Shown here: positions 36,202-48,500 of the stretch, piece by piece
How positions within the stretch are numbered: the stretch's first letter is position 1
Layout of the letters: each line of letters starts with the position of its first letter
Assembly: GCA_017506865.1 (NCBI GenBank)
Contig: JAFCMP010000023.1
Location: 248,001-312,000, forward strand
Source of the DNA: Tribonema minus
Taxonomy: Eukaryota; Sar; Xanthophyceae; Tribonematales; Tribonemataceae
Direction of reading: 5' to 3'
DNA length: 64,000 nucleotides
The notes under the pieces: model-generated
What the model saw: only the letters and a program-made list of their open reading frames with translations
Told to the model about the DNA's origin: nothing
The model's database searches: none
Made by a program: the position numbers and the translations under genes

Positions 36202-36981
36202 GGCACCATGTCGGGCCAGCGCGGCGGCCTGGCATCAAGCTCTAGCCTTGACCTGACTTGATTGTAGCCAACATACCCAGGAAGATCACCCGTCTCACAA
36301 ACCATGCTTACCCTTACCCTATGTAGGCATTGCCCTGTCTGGCCCCACAGTGTAGACTTCATCGCATCTGCCAAGCCTGCTGACCCAAGATGTTGCATAT
36401 TGCACTCATTTTACACTCTGACTCTGTACTTGACGCGATTGCAGCCTACACGTCTCATGTTCAGCTTGGCACGCTTCAAATCTCATGTCATGTACTTGTC
36501 ACCAGTACTCACTGTTCGTCTCACTACTTCCCGCGCTGCACAGGTAGACAGTGCCTGCCTGCGTCAAGGCCGATTACATCTTTGTTGGCAAGAGGGCCTG
36601 TCAGTGCGCACTCCCCAAGAACACTCCACAAAGTGCCATTGTGTGCAAGGACAACACTGACCTCCCCAAGCCTTCAAGCATCAATACAAGGAAAAGAAGG
36701 TGAATCACACTCAATGAGCTTGTGCGACTGCACCCTATGTATCCCAACGCTCTGCATATATGCATATGCACAGCGTGGTTGAGTGTTGCTGAGTGAGCTC
36801 ATGCGACGAGCAGGATTATGTCATGAACTGGAACCTACGCAACGCTTTTCCTGCCTGGCTGTGATGATCTGTGAGGGCTACATGATTGCAACCGCGGGCT
36901 AATTTCAATGATAAATGGCAAAGCCAAGCGTGCAGCCAGTGATTATGGCCTGTTCGACCTTCTGTTTTGCTAACACCATCA
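36202..36981. other. No gene seen
   Basis: Ordinary mixed-composition sequence; several short frames, none with a domain or splice context. Confidence 0.4.
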
Positions 36982-36989
36982 ACCATGCC

Positions 36990-37754
36990 TAGGGTTGCAA
37001 AACTCCGTATGCGTACTTAAGTACGGGGGCGTATATACGTATTTCAATACGTATGTGTGTGAGCAACTACGCCGCAAATACGGTGTTGTCGTAGACATGT
37101 TAACTGCGCTCCTTTGCTCACGCCTGACCCCTTTGCAAATGCCCACGGAGTGCTTGACAAGGCAGTGTAAGCAACGCCGCATCCGTCACCCTTCTGCTGC
37201 ACAGGTCGGCACGCCGCACTTGCCCATCCCTCCCCCTCAATTAAGCCGAACTTCAACTTCAACTCAACCAAAAGTCAATGATCGTTTATTCTGTCACGCG
37301 CATTTTTCTTCCACTCCGATGGCATGGCCACACAGCCGATCGATGTTTGCACAGGCAGCAACGCTAGCTCGACAGGAACTGTTGCAGGTACAGCAGCCTC
37401 GCCACCGCTATCGCCATCATCAGAGGTGTCTGCCATCGCCACCTCACGATTTGTGCACGTGTAAACGCCACCCTCGTCGTCGTCGTGGCTGCTCGAGCTC
37501 CTATACCTAACCCTGACCCTCATTTTAACCCTGCCCTTAACCGTGAGCGCCTACTAGTAGACGGAGGCACACAGTGCATCAAACCTCAACTTGAACTTGA
37601 GGTTGCACACCAGAGATCTGCGTGTAGCTGTGTAGCTACACTGCGTGTGCCAGCAATTGCCCCAATACGCCAAATACGTCAAATACGTACTGGAAATACG
37701 GCGTAATTCAATACGGCGTATTTGTGTGGGGCAATACGTTTTTTTGCAACCCTA
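36990..37754. mobile_element. hAT-type non-autonomous DNA transposon (MITE) 1
   Basis: Terminal inverted repeats TAGGGTTGCAAAA ... TTTTTTTGCAACCCTA are flanked by a perfect 8-bp duplication ACCATGCC (36982-36989 and 37755-37762). Eight-base duplications and TAGGGT-like ends are the signature of the hAT superfamily. Subterminal regions are full of ATACG/CGTAT repeats, as in Ac-like hAT elements. The 765-bp interior has no full transposase; a minus-strand open stretch with acidic SSSSHDDDEGG and TSDDGDSGGEAA could be a captured or remnant piece. Confidence 0.82.
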
Positions 37755-37762
37755 ACCATGCC

Positions 37763-39058
37763 CTTCAAAAGTACAAGCTCCTTTTTTTACTCAGGTTTTT
37801 GGTCCTATTCATACCTCGAAGTCTCGAACGTTGACTTGGTATAGACCAGCAGGTTTACCGACAAGACGTTGGTGGATAGACCGCACTCAACAGTTTCCTG
37901 GATGCCTTATTAAGCGCCTTGAGGGTGAGGGCTTGGTGTTTAACTGCAGACATGTCAGATAATATGCCAGCTTCTATATAGTATTCCCAGTCAGTTTGCT
38001 GGCAATTGACCTAGCGTACTCCTTTGAAAGTACCAGCAATGTTTCAATGGCAATGTATGGGTTGTTCCTGCACGAAGCGCAAAGATGCACTTATTGCAAC
38101 CCTTCATTTCATGAGGAAATTCAATTCCGCCTTGTCGCTTAATTATACTTGAAGCACGCCATACTTGCAGTACACTCTTTGCAGCTCACAGCCCACAATG
38201 TTGCGGCTGTGAACGTCTCTGGCATTGCGCGCAATGGTGCTGGTGTGCCTCATGCTGAGTCTCATTGAGCACTTGAAGGTTTGCAGCTCCTGGTGCTTTG
38301 CATGCCCCCCCGCCCCCCACACCATCCTCTTCCTGCTACATCCGTATGCATTGTGCTTGTCATCATGACCATCCCCCCAGTGTGGTAAACTTCAAAGCGC
38401 AGTCGCCGTGTTGAAGTTCGTGAGGCGCTAACTGCCCCCCCTCTCCGCCCCCCGCCCCCCCCTCCCAATCCCTCTCAACCATCAGGCGGAGCTTGTGGCT
38501 TAGCTGCACGTCTGTGCACATCGAGTGGCTCTAGGCAATCCTGCTGGCACCTCCGCGCAAGCCACGTCGCTGTCCGTATACGTAAGCCGCGCAGCTACAG
38601 AGCTGCACACTTAGTTCGCGTGCGTGGTGACATAGGATGCCGTTCGCGGTGCCGTTCGCGGTGCAGCATGCAGCAGCACTGAGAGCAGGCGTGGTTCAAA
38701 TGCAGTTTTGCATTCAACAACATGTTACACTTAAGTTTCTGATTCATCTTGCGTGCATATTTGTGCGACTTGCTCTGCGTGTGTGCGTCTGTCTTGCTTC
38801 ATTGCGATGTGCACCGTCGCACAGGCATCCCACTCTTGTGGACGTTTGTACTCGACTGACTTCCTCTTGAGAAGAAAAACCTTTTTTTGCACCACACCTG
38901 TCACAGCACAAACTTATTTTCCCATTGAGCTGGTGCACGCCTCTTTTTACTGGGAATATCCATGGACACGTAGGTAGCTATGTACTAAGTGTACTGCTAC
39001 GCTCATTTGTTTTCTCATTGCTGTTTTCTTCATGCGCCTCTCTGCTATCTGGTTCTAG
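37763..39058. other. Gene-free stretch upstream of paralogue B
   Basis: C-rich runs at 38306-38320 and 38436-38465. Exons equivalent to the first two of paralogue A were looked for here and not found. A T-rich, pyrimidine-rich stretch just before 39059 serves as the acceptor region of the next exon. Confidence 0.45.
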
Positions 39059-40784
39059 CAATCCGAGGACATCCCTGGCCCAGAGCTATCCTGGTTTGAC
39101 AACAATGGCAATATCAAGCAGGACACTTTTGGCAAATACATAGGCGGTTGCAAGGACAAAGCCTTGCGCAAATCGCTGGCACGCCTCCGCGATCTGCTCA
39201 CCAAGGATGAAAGTGAACGTGCTCAGGTTGGTGCATGCAATGTACTCTGCCAATACACACTGGTGGCTGCATCATCTAAGTCGTCATATTGTCTCTACAG
39301 TGCGACATGGTCGGCCTAGCACGGTGTAGCAGGGTGTCCTTATATACTCTGGCAATGCTCTTGATTTTTTGCTACTTCAATGACACTGTAAGTGCAGGAT
39401 GCACTAGCGCAGCACCTACGCACTGTTGGCGACTGCAGGTGTTGTAGGGCAACTGAAGTGCGCATGTCAAGTGCTGCAACAAGCACAATGCGCCAAGGTG
39501 GCGGGTGTCTTTGTTTGCAACAACACATGAGTGTGATTGCTCCGGTTCCCTGCATCAATGTAGATTATTCACGTCCGCTTGAGGGGCGGAAACCCTATGA
39601 AAAAAAGCAACATATGCAACTCGTGCACACATATGTTTGTCAAGCGTGTAACCGACGTACCTATGCTCATGGGTGCACTCTACTGCTCAGCAAGTCCAGT
39701 GCCTGCGTGTCGAATAGAGGCAGGGCAGCAGCACAGCTGCAGCAGGCACAGTTGACACTCATTCTACGATGTCTAGGAGTTCTATGCATCTCTAGCCGGC
39801 ATGCGCTGGGTGCTGATGCGGCGGCAGCAGTTGCTGCAGCTCTACATTGCTGACGTTTGTGCCTAATTCCTACCGTGCAGCAACTTTTGACAAGATGCCT
39901 GACAACCTCAGCCACACATGAGCGTCCATTCTGCTTCAGCTCAGCACCATGTGCAAGCTGAGTCAATCTCCAACGTACTGGAGCTCACATGCAAGCTTGC
40001 ACCGTGGCCACTGCCAGATCAGCAAAATTTCTACATTTATAGCTGTTGAAGTTGTGTGTGAATTGGTGTGGCACGCATCCCAGCGCACAAACCAATTAGT
40101 TACCACTTTCAGAGTTTCTTGACAAGCAAGTCAAAGGTTACTTATCATGCACAGTTGCTTAAACAAGCACGTCCAAAGTTACTTCACCTGCACCTGTTAA
40201 AGCAAGCCGAGGCTAGTCTAAACACTTTGCTACCAGTGATATAAATCTTACCCTCACCCTAATCCTTACTAGTTGTACGTCTCTTGAAGTGATTGGCTCG
40301 CCATCACATCAGGTGACATTTCACTGACTCTTGTGTACACATCCCCCCACTTCTTATTCTGTTGCAGGTACTCCAGCAAAAAAACAGTGCTGGTGTCACG
40401 TGCCTCCTGGCCGCAGCACACCCTTCGCGCTACCTGAATGAGACAAATACTAAGTTCATTGTACCACCCGAGCGTCTCGAATTTGACATGGTGGGGCGTA
40501 CCAGAGTCGTCATGTCGAGTGAATGGACGCATGTGACAGTTGAAGTAGGAGAGGCAAAGTCGTCAAGGTCGATAAAGACTGTGCAGCAGCTTGGCCTACG
40601 CCTAGGGGCCCTCAACTGGCTGATCACAGTCTGCATGCTTGCTGAGCCAAGTGTGCACCTGTATGGTCGCGTATTTGTCGACAAAAAAGGCCTGCGGGAC
40701 GGGGATCGCGGGGATCTTGACAATGACCTGCTCATACTGGCCAAGAATGAGTGGGGCTATGTCCTTGAACAGGAAGTATTTTGA
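39059..40784 (+). CDS. Paralogue B of the unknown plastid-targeted gene, 5' part missing
   Basis: Two exons, 39059..39226 (after TTCTAG, ending GCTCAG|GTTGG) and 40368..40784 (after TTGCAG), joined in phase 0, match exons 3 and 4 of the gene at 25.7 kb. Exon 1 shared features: IPG.....F..N..IKQ, GGCKDKALRKSL and KDESERAQ. Exon 2: CLLAAAHP, VPPERLEFDMVGRTRVV, QQLGLRLGALNWLI, GRVFVDKKG and NEWGY. Intron position and phase are the same in both genes, so this is a duplicated gene, not a retrocopy. No leader peptide or exon-2 equivalent is visible within 2 kb upstream; the gene may be partial, may use a distant first exon, or may be decaying. Function unknown. Confidence 0.6.
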
Positions 40785-40857
40785 GCATGCGTAATAGGCC
40801 TGCTTTTGAGTCACCTGAGGTGGCACGTGCACTTGTAGACATGTAGATATGTCGATA

Positions 40858-40915
40858 CGTGATAAATATACACACATGTTTGGATGCGTGATAATTACAC
40901 ACACATGTTTGGGTG
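40858..40915 (+). repeat. 29-bp tandem duplication
   Basis: CGTGATAAATATACACACAT plus TGTTTGGATG is followed at once by a near-copy (CGTGATAATTACACACACAT...). Two units only. Confidence 0.7.
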
Positions 40916-41769
40916 CATGCGCACGTCATGCACAACATCTGTTGCATTGATGCCCGTCCAGTACCTTGTTGCCGTGGACCTGCTGATCTTGGTGCAAAAT
41001 AATGCTTGTTCATAGAAGTTGGTGAATGTTCAGCAGATCAATTTCCGTCGACGTCTCGCAGCGTGTATTTACCATCACAAACATTGCCCACTTTACTTGC
41101 TGTGCCTCGCGCTGCTTGAGTAGTAGACTGAAGAAGGTTTCATGGTGGAGATATGCTTCCCATGCTTGTTGCCGGATGTACGGATGGAGTTGTATTCACA
41201 ACTGGTATTTATAAAGGCCCAAGGGAGGCCGGGCTGCCTATGCAATCGAAAAATTTGCGTCAACGCAGCAGCCTAGTCTGCACTGCGCCCTCTGTACTCT
41301 GTTTTAGTTCTACTTGACGGGCGGAAACCCTATGCTGCACCACATTATGTACAAATACGTATACTCCAAGTCCTATTGAGCGTGAGCATGCTTGCCCTGC
41401 TGGGTGCATAAGCAAACCAACCACCTCTGTCATATAAACTAATCAAAAGATCTTAGAGCTCTAAGTGACAAGGTGCGGTTAGCCGCCAGTGGCTCCCACC
41501 AATAACTGTGGTAGTCGCTGCTGCAGCAATTGGCCACCAGTCAGACAGTGCCACCATATCCACAGGAGCCCAGACATTCTGTGTGCAAGCTTTATAGAGG
41601 CATAATATCATCTACGGGCGACACTCAGACGCCCGGGGCATGGCGTGCATCTCCACCTTTCAAGGCCAACCTTGCTCAGCATGTAGAATGGCAGGCTGAC
41701 CACTTTTCATCGTTCATGCATATGCCTGTGAGTTGAAGTTTGGTTTGTTGGGGAAATGCAGTGATGGCC
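40916..41769. other. No gene seen
   Basis: Contains GGGCGGAAACCCTATG near 41318, also present at about 39583 in the intron of paralogue B, so a small dispersed repeat may flank that gene. Otherwise nothing could be supported. Confidence 0.4.
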
Positions 41770-42141
41770 ACACGCTGAGCACGCTGGGTATGCTGACCAT
41801 GCTAAACACGCTGGGTATGCTGACCACGTTGACCACGCTGACGACGCTGAGCATGCTGCGTATGCTGAGCACGCTGGCTCGGGGTACACTAACCACGCTG
41901 ACCACGCTGAGCCTGTTGCGTATGTTGAGCACGCTGGGTACGCTGACCACGCTGACCACGCTGCACACGCTGGTGTATGCTGGGTATGCTGACCATGCTG
42001 ACTACGCTGAGCACGCTGAGCTCGTTGAGTACGAGCACGCTGAAGTATGCTGGCTACTATAGTATGCTGACCACGTGGTACCACGCTGACCACGCTGAGC
42101 ACGCTATCATAATGATGATAGCGGTGCTCAGCGTGGTCAGC
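41770..42141. repeat. Minisatellite (about 9- and 15-bp units) ending in a long hairpin
   Basis: Imperfect units of the type ACGCTGACC / ACGCTGAGC / ATGCTGGGT repeat more than 30 times. The array closes with an inverted repeat (42085-42110 against 42115-42141; GCTGACCACGCTGAGCAC pairs with GTGCTCAGCGTGGTCAGC) with a 4-base loop and a single extra G. It is open in several frames only because units are a multiple of three. Confidence 0.85.
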
Positions 42142-43009
42142 AAGGTGAGCACATAGCGCACCGCTTACAATTGTAGAAAGAAATTCAACTGCCAAGCTTG
42201 GCGAAATCAGCATGAACTTGGTGGACGATGAGTACTCTGAGTTTCCTATCTGCAGCTAAAGAAGGGCTGTGAAGCGAACCCTCAAGCGCACCAAAACGGG
42301 GGCGTTACTGTGTCTGTTGTCACGATTATTTCTATATAGATATTCAGAAACACTGGTTGAACAAACTGGCACCCAAAACAGAGGAAGAGGGGAAAGGGGG
42401 GGGAGGGGGTGCGAAAGAAGGGAAGGGGGGGGGGGGGGGGATCCCGAAGAATGCAAAAGCAGTGAAATAAAAAAGAATACAGCTCCACGTACGCAGGCTT
42501 GCATTCTGCAATGTTGTGCTGCTTGCACCGGTGTGAAACACACAAAAATACCAGCCCCTCTCAAAACAAAAATAGGGCCGCCTATCGATCGAGTCATGGC
42601 GCCACAAGTAGAGAGACTGCACACGTTGACAGTGACAGTGTACAGAGACGCCTACTGCGGGACACTGCACTGCTGTTCAGATGTGCCCCAGCCAACTCGC
42701 GCACATACAAAACGCAGCAACGCGGGCTTGCTCTCCCCTCGCAGAAGCTTTTGTACCCCTCCCCTCTGTCACTGTGGGACCCTGATTGTGTTGAGATCTC
42801 AAGCTTTGCAGGCTGACAAGATTGCTAGGACACAAAGATACGTGAGAAAAAGTGATAACGTGCCAGCAGCCAACGTGCATGCGTCTCTACAAGAAATGCG
42901 CGCGGATGACTGCGTCAGAATCCATACCTGCGTACCACCACTCACATGTGATGAAAAAAGATGCACAGAATCATGAAGCTTAGAAACAGAACCTTGAGGG
43001 GGCTGTCGC
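42142..43009. other. No gene seen; G-rich tract
   Basis: A purine block at 42380-42442 contains several runs of G6-G13 and could form G-quadruplex DNA on the plus strand. A plus-strand frame runs through it but has no recognisable protein character. Confidence 0.4.
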
Positions 43010-43460
43010 ACCCCACACACACCCCGCTGGAGAATTGGGGGGGGCGGCTGCAGCCCCCGCAGACCTCCCACTAAACGGAGCGGCTGCCGCACCCCCCAGT
43101 CCTCCCCGCCGACAGAACTGGGAGGGGCGCCGCCCCCCCAGACCCACCCGCTGCTGCCTTCCTCCCCCCCCCCCGCTCCCCGCTATGAAGGGAACCCCCC
43201 CCCTCATGCGCCCGCCTCCCCTAAACCCACTGGCACCTGCTATGCGGCAAGTGCAAGCTGCAGGGCCTTCGGGCCCCTCCAAAACTGGGGGGCTACCGCA
43301 CCCCCCCAGATCCCCCCCCTTGCGAACAGGGGCGGCGACCCCCCCCTGTCGCCCCCACCAGACCACCCGCTCTGTAGAAAACTGCAAGCTGCGGAGACCG
43401 CCGCCCACCCTCTGGGAGGGCCCAGACCCCCTCCTGTAGAGGACTGGAGGAGCGACCTCC
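43010..43460. repeat. GC-rich degenerate hairpin repeats
   Basis: Five to seven variants of a 40-60 bp module recur: AACTGGGGGG then CGGCTGCMGC then ACCCCCCAGACC or similar. G-run and C-run of each module are complementary, so each can fold. A spacer GCAAGCTGC(R)G occurs twice (43253 and 43384). Confidence 0.6.
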
Positions 43461-43699
43461 TGCATTGCCAAAAAGCGAATCAATAGGCGGTACGCGTGCA
43501 GAGCTGCTTGGTTTTGCGTCCTGCCGCGCCTTCATGGGCCAGTTGCCGCACGCAGGGATGCTGCGGCTTTGGCAATCGTCTGCATCAAGGCCCTCTACTA
43601 GTGATGTCGCTGCGCTTGGTAGCATTGCTGAAGTGGAACGCATAGCACGCACCGCTGCTGCTGCCCCTGTCGCTGGGGCAGCTGCAGTTGCCGCCGTCA

Positions 43700-44865
43700 A
43701 AGTTGTTGCGTTGTGTGCTGCCGCTTCTCTGATTCCTCTGCTGCCGCGACTGCTGGTCCACTGGCAGGTGCAGCGCCGTCATGTGCCGGTAGTCTGATGG
43801 CTGCACCAATATTGGCTGGCGCTGAAGCGGCTCCGCCGCGTGCGGCCACTGCCGCTACACCAGGTCCTGTAATACTTCCCGCTGCCCAGGCGGCAGCGGC
43901 TTGCCATTGCTGCTGGAACAGCTGCGCGTCCCATCGCACTGCCGCTGTTTCCGCAGTGGCAGCTGCTGCTAGTGCTGCCGCCGCTGCAGCTGGGTCAGCC
44001 TGACAGCGTGCTATTGCATCTTCAGCACCGCTGCCGTTCTTGAGGGGTGCCTGCTTCAGTTTTCCGCCCAGTGGGACCCCAGATAGACTCAGTGCTACTG
44101 TAGCTGCAGCGCTTGCAGCATGCCCGCCACATGCGCAGCATCGGAGAGATCGCAGGCGCTGGTGATGTCAACGCCATCATACTGGGTCGGGAGCCGGGGG
44201 CCTCTTTGAGAGCTGGGCTATTCGCTGCCAGATGGAAGTGGGCACCACTTGACAAATCGCTGAACTGGCGCCAAATCTGGCCTGGTAGCTGTAAACCGTA
44301 GAGTGTTCAAGCACCCACTGCGTGATCCAATCCCATGGTGCCCTCCTTGGCGGCTGGCTCTGTCTGCATACTATTAGTGACAATGGAGTGCAGGCAATAA
44401 ATCATGCGTGGTACCATGCAATAATAGTAGCCTGACCATAGCCCTTGGTGATGTTGGGCGCGCACATCGCTCTGCAAATCGAGCCCCTGCTCCGCCTGCA
44501 CCCGGTTCCCTGCGCAGCCATGCCTCCACAATGCTGCTGCCACAGTGGCCCACAGAGCAACACGGCACTGCGGTTCTGATTTGCCGCCATGTCCCCAGTT
44601 GAACGCCCAGCTGCTAGCATGCTGCAGTTACCGGTCGTAGTCTGTCACCACAGGCCCCTGCCGGGCAGCACGTGTGACTTTGTCCGGGTCACCTCCAGCC
44701 CCACCTCTGCAAGCGCTGTTCGAGCCGTGCCACCGCCATCAATTTCCTGAATCAGCGCGCAGGCGCCTATGCGGACGCCGGCATCGTCCATATAGGCGCC
44801 CGTCCACCGGCGCGTGGCCACCTCCTCATTGAAACGCTTCAAAGCACTGAGTACTACCAGGCACG
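43700..44865 (-). mobile_element. Reverse-transcriptase fragment, LINE-like relic
   Basis: The minus strand at about 44840-44640 reads RWTGAYMDDAGVRIG and LAEVGLEVTRTKSHVLPG. YMDD is the catalytic motif of reverse transcriptases, and the following 'GL...K.K' block is the usual next one. Downstream (44600-43700) the strand has Ala-rich, interrupted coding that could be its thumb or linker (RWDAQLFQQQWQAAAAWAAG). It is a partial, old copy; whether it is the lost RT portion of the GTAC-targeted LINE family cannot be decided by eye. Confidence 0.5.
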
Positions 44866-45501
44866 TTCAACTTGCCAGAAGCCGCTGCGGTGCAGCAGAG
44901 TTTGAGGTCAGAGTATGCATACAGATTTAAGTCAGAAGGGTCTGACACTTTCCATATGCTAGCTCATCAAAGGGTGCAACGCAAGGACACGCTGTGGCAC
45001 ACCGGATTCCGTGAGCGCGTCTATGTGCTATTAACATGCATGCAAATATGCTGTGCATCAATCAGCCTGCTTGGCTAGCGACATGGCATGCGCGTCTCCG
45101 CTAAGACTCTTGATACTGCACGTGTGTCAAACACAGCACGGTGGGGCTTTGATGCATGCTACGTTTGCTGAGAGCGCTGCACCAGAAAGGCGTGTTGCAT
45201 CCTATCGCACCAAGCGCTGAACATTGGCGGCCGCTTTGGCAGCCACAGCGCCGCCGAAACACTGCAAGAAGCATCATCAGTGCTCAGCCAAGTGGCAGCA
45301 GCAGCGCTCGTCACGCGACAGCAGCGGCGGTGCTCGCCGGCGCATTTGCAGCACGCAACGCCGCCATCCAGCGGCCTTTCTTGCGACTCTAAAGGTGCTT
45401 CTCAGAGGCACCCACCCGTCACTACTGCACAGTACAGTACACAGGCGCCTGGTAAAGTCGCTACACATAGGTATGTAAGAACCGCACGGGCATCGCCTGT
45501 G
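44866..45501. other. No gene seen
   Basis: Short Ala/Gln-rich frames on both strands; no domain. This is the 3' flank of the PARP gene that starts at 49.6 kb. Confidence 0.4.
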
Positions 45502-48500
45502 CTAATATGTGCAGAGCAGGAGGAACCGCGGTACGGATGCATCATCGCGGTACACCACCAGCTCTTCGAACAGCTGCACAGGTTGCCCGGCGGCAGCAGC
45601 AGCAGCGGCGGCGGCAGCTGCGGTACTGCCGCCGCCGCCACTGCTGCCGCCGCCGCCGCCGGCAGCGGCAAGTGCGTTGAGCGCGGCCAGATTGAATCCC
45701 TGGCCGCCGAACCCGGCTCCGTAATGTGGCCGATGTAGCTGCAGCAGCGCCAGAGACAGTGCATCAGGTCAGTGCGGGCCCGCTGAGTCAAGCATGCGTA
45801 GTTTAGTTTAGGCTCTCAGAACCTTCAACTGAGAGCTGTGACGCACCGCAGGGTCTGTTGCCTGACAAGCCCTGAAAAAACCACGCACTTAACCACACAC
45901 CGGCACCGAGCACTGCGCCTGCAAAAGCGGGACCACCGGCCAGCAAACGCGCTCTCCGCACTGCCTGCATGCCCCCTCTCCTGGAGCGACCGCTCTCGCC
46001 GCAGCGAACCCCTGGTACCCATACATGCACATACGGTGCCTGCACACACCAGCGCGCAGCCGACGCTGTCGTAGCCCGGCGGCGGCGCGCTGAGGGCGCG
46101 CCCCGCGCCCGCCACGATGGCGGTGCACGTCGCGCCGGCGACGACATCGCACACGAACACCAGCACCGTGGTGGTGGCCTGCGGGCCAGGGGGGGGGCGC
46201 GTCCCGAACTGCTGCGCCTTGGTCGGGTTCTCGGAGAAGTACGTGCCGCGGCCGTAGTTGAGCGCGTAGGCGCCGCCGAGGCGCTGCCCCGCGCGCGCGA
46301 CGCTGAGGCCCGTCCGGCAGATGTTGCACGCGGGGCAGTGCGGCTGGCCGCTGGCGCAGGAGGGGGAGGGGGGGGGGGGGGGGCACTGTCAGCAGCGCTC
46401 CCGCAGAACAGCTCGTCAGCGCTCCACCTTGAAATGTGCTGCACCGCAGTGCGCCTGCATACAAGCGCGGCGTGCTGCTTGACGGCACCACAAGCTTTGT
46501 GTCGGCCACTGCGACACGCGCACTGATGGGCGAACTTCCGGTCAGACTGGTACATGGTGACCTGCCAGTGTCTGAGAGTGCTGCAGGGAGGGATGCGTAG
46601 GCAACAGCAGTGAAAGACCACCAGCGCACGGGACACGCGGCCAATGACCCCATTCACCACAGGCCTCATCCTTACGGAGCGTACAGGTGTGAAAAGACAA
46701 TCAGCCTGCGCGCGCCGTCCCACACAGTACCATGTCATTACCCCAACCCTACTCCAAATCTGAGCATTTCTTGTGGACGGCAGCGCCGAGAGCCGTCACT
46801 GTAAATAAGAAAGCGCCGAGTCGTGGTCCCACCAGCACACAAATGTGGACAGAACCGCTTTGCATACGCCGCGGGGTGGCCAATGGCTGGATTTGATGCG
46901 CATGGCAGCTCAGCACGACAAGGTAGATTCATTGGCCAAAGGCGTGCTTCAGTGCAGCCTATTGGTGTTATTGTTTGACGGCATTTCCCAATTTTGGAGT
47001 TCATCAAGTTGAGGTGACTCACCACGGGTCCACGCCCGCGGCGCGCTCCATGCCCGGCACGTCGCACCTGCTGCTGGTGCCGTGGAAGCAGCGCTTGACG
47101 GTGCCCGGCTTTGTCGCAGCGTACGCCTCAAAGCGCCTGTCAGCACGGAGGCACGGGCAGGCCAGTGAGCTATCGCCTGAGCTCAGAGAGCGCAGCGGTG
47201 GCGGTGTTTTTTTGCGGGCATCAAACACGGTGCGTCAGCTTGCGTGCGCAGCCTGCATCAGCTGTCACTAGAGGAACGCGCTCTTCGGCGGCACGGACAT
47301 TGCGCGCGCGGCGTGATGCCAGTGTCGGTGCCACCGACCAGCGCGCGCGCACGATTCGGGACGCGTTGACACACGCCACGCCCACCGTGGCATGCCGCGC
47401 CGCTGCAAAAGCGCGCGCTAGCCTTGTTCCCGACGTACAGCAACACGGTGCAGCGTGGCGCGTGTCCACGCACCACGATATTCGGAGCGTCACAGCGGCG
47501 GCACTCGCTGCATAATGCGCAGGGCGACTCTCAATATAAACTGCACTGCGGCTGACGCGCGATCACTTCGGCGGAGCGCTTGGCGCGCGCGCTGTCCGAG
47601 GTGCTGCGGCTGCGCGTACGAGGCACCTTGCTGGACTCCAGAGGAGCTCTGAAACGTGCCTCGCACGCCTCTTATGCGACAATACAGTATGCACCGCACG
47701 CATGCATCGGTACGGTCATGTGGAGGGCAGTCATGAACGACGCCGTGCGTGAGACACTCCCGTGTCCCCCAAAACGCAGCACACAACGACGGCACAAGAT
47801 AGTGTGCGCAGCCATGCGGAGAGAAGGCCGTGCATGCGGCGACGCAAATGCACGCGGCGCCACGAGTCGCTGCTGAAGACGCCGCCGGCAGCACCGATGC
47901 AGCACCACGCGCATCAGCACACGCCGCAGGCCTGCACATGCGCACACACCTCACCCCCCGAACTCACATGAGCACGTGCACCGGCGGGTGCACTTTGAAG
48001 ATGGAGCGGACCGTGAGGCGGCGCGGCGCGTGCTGCTGCTGCTGCAGGAGGTACGCGGGCCGCGCGTACAGTCCCAGCGCCATCGCCGACGCCATCGCGC
48101 CGGCCGTGGCAGCGCTCCTCTCGCTGAGCAGCCGCTCAACGTCGCCGCGCTCCGGGTGGCCCGCGGCGAGCGCGTGCAGCTCGAAGCCGCCGCCGGGGGG
48201 GTGCTTGATGGCGGTGACCCAGCGGTGGCGGTGGTGCCTGGGGGTTGCAGGAGAGGGCGTAGGGGAAGACGTGGTAGCGTGAAGCCTGAATCGTGCGGTT
48301 GGTGCGTGAGAAGTTGCAGCGCATCTGACAGCGCCGCGCTCTCTGGCTCCGCTGGCGGCGCGCACGTGGTGCACGCAACTGCGGGAGATAGTGCGAACAG
48401 GTAAGTGGCAGTGGCGCTGATGACGAGGGTTGTCTATCAGCCTATAGCGTAAAAATGTAACACGTCGGTGTGCAGGGACAGACGCTCAAAAGGCGCGCAT

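Noticed and set aside
41770-42141. CRISPR-like array
   Set aside because: Units are 9-15 bp, contiguous and degenerate with no spacers, in a eukaryotic genome.
42269-42976. 235-codon plus-strand ORF
   Set aside because: Runs through a poly-G block, has no domain, and the minus strand is equally open; composition artefact.
43035-43439. Pro-rich ORF in the GC repeats
   Set aside because: Frame is set by the C-run/G-run modules; all frames are Pro-, Gly- or Arg-rich without stops.
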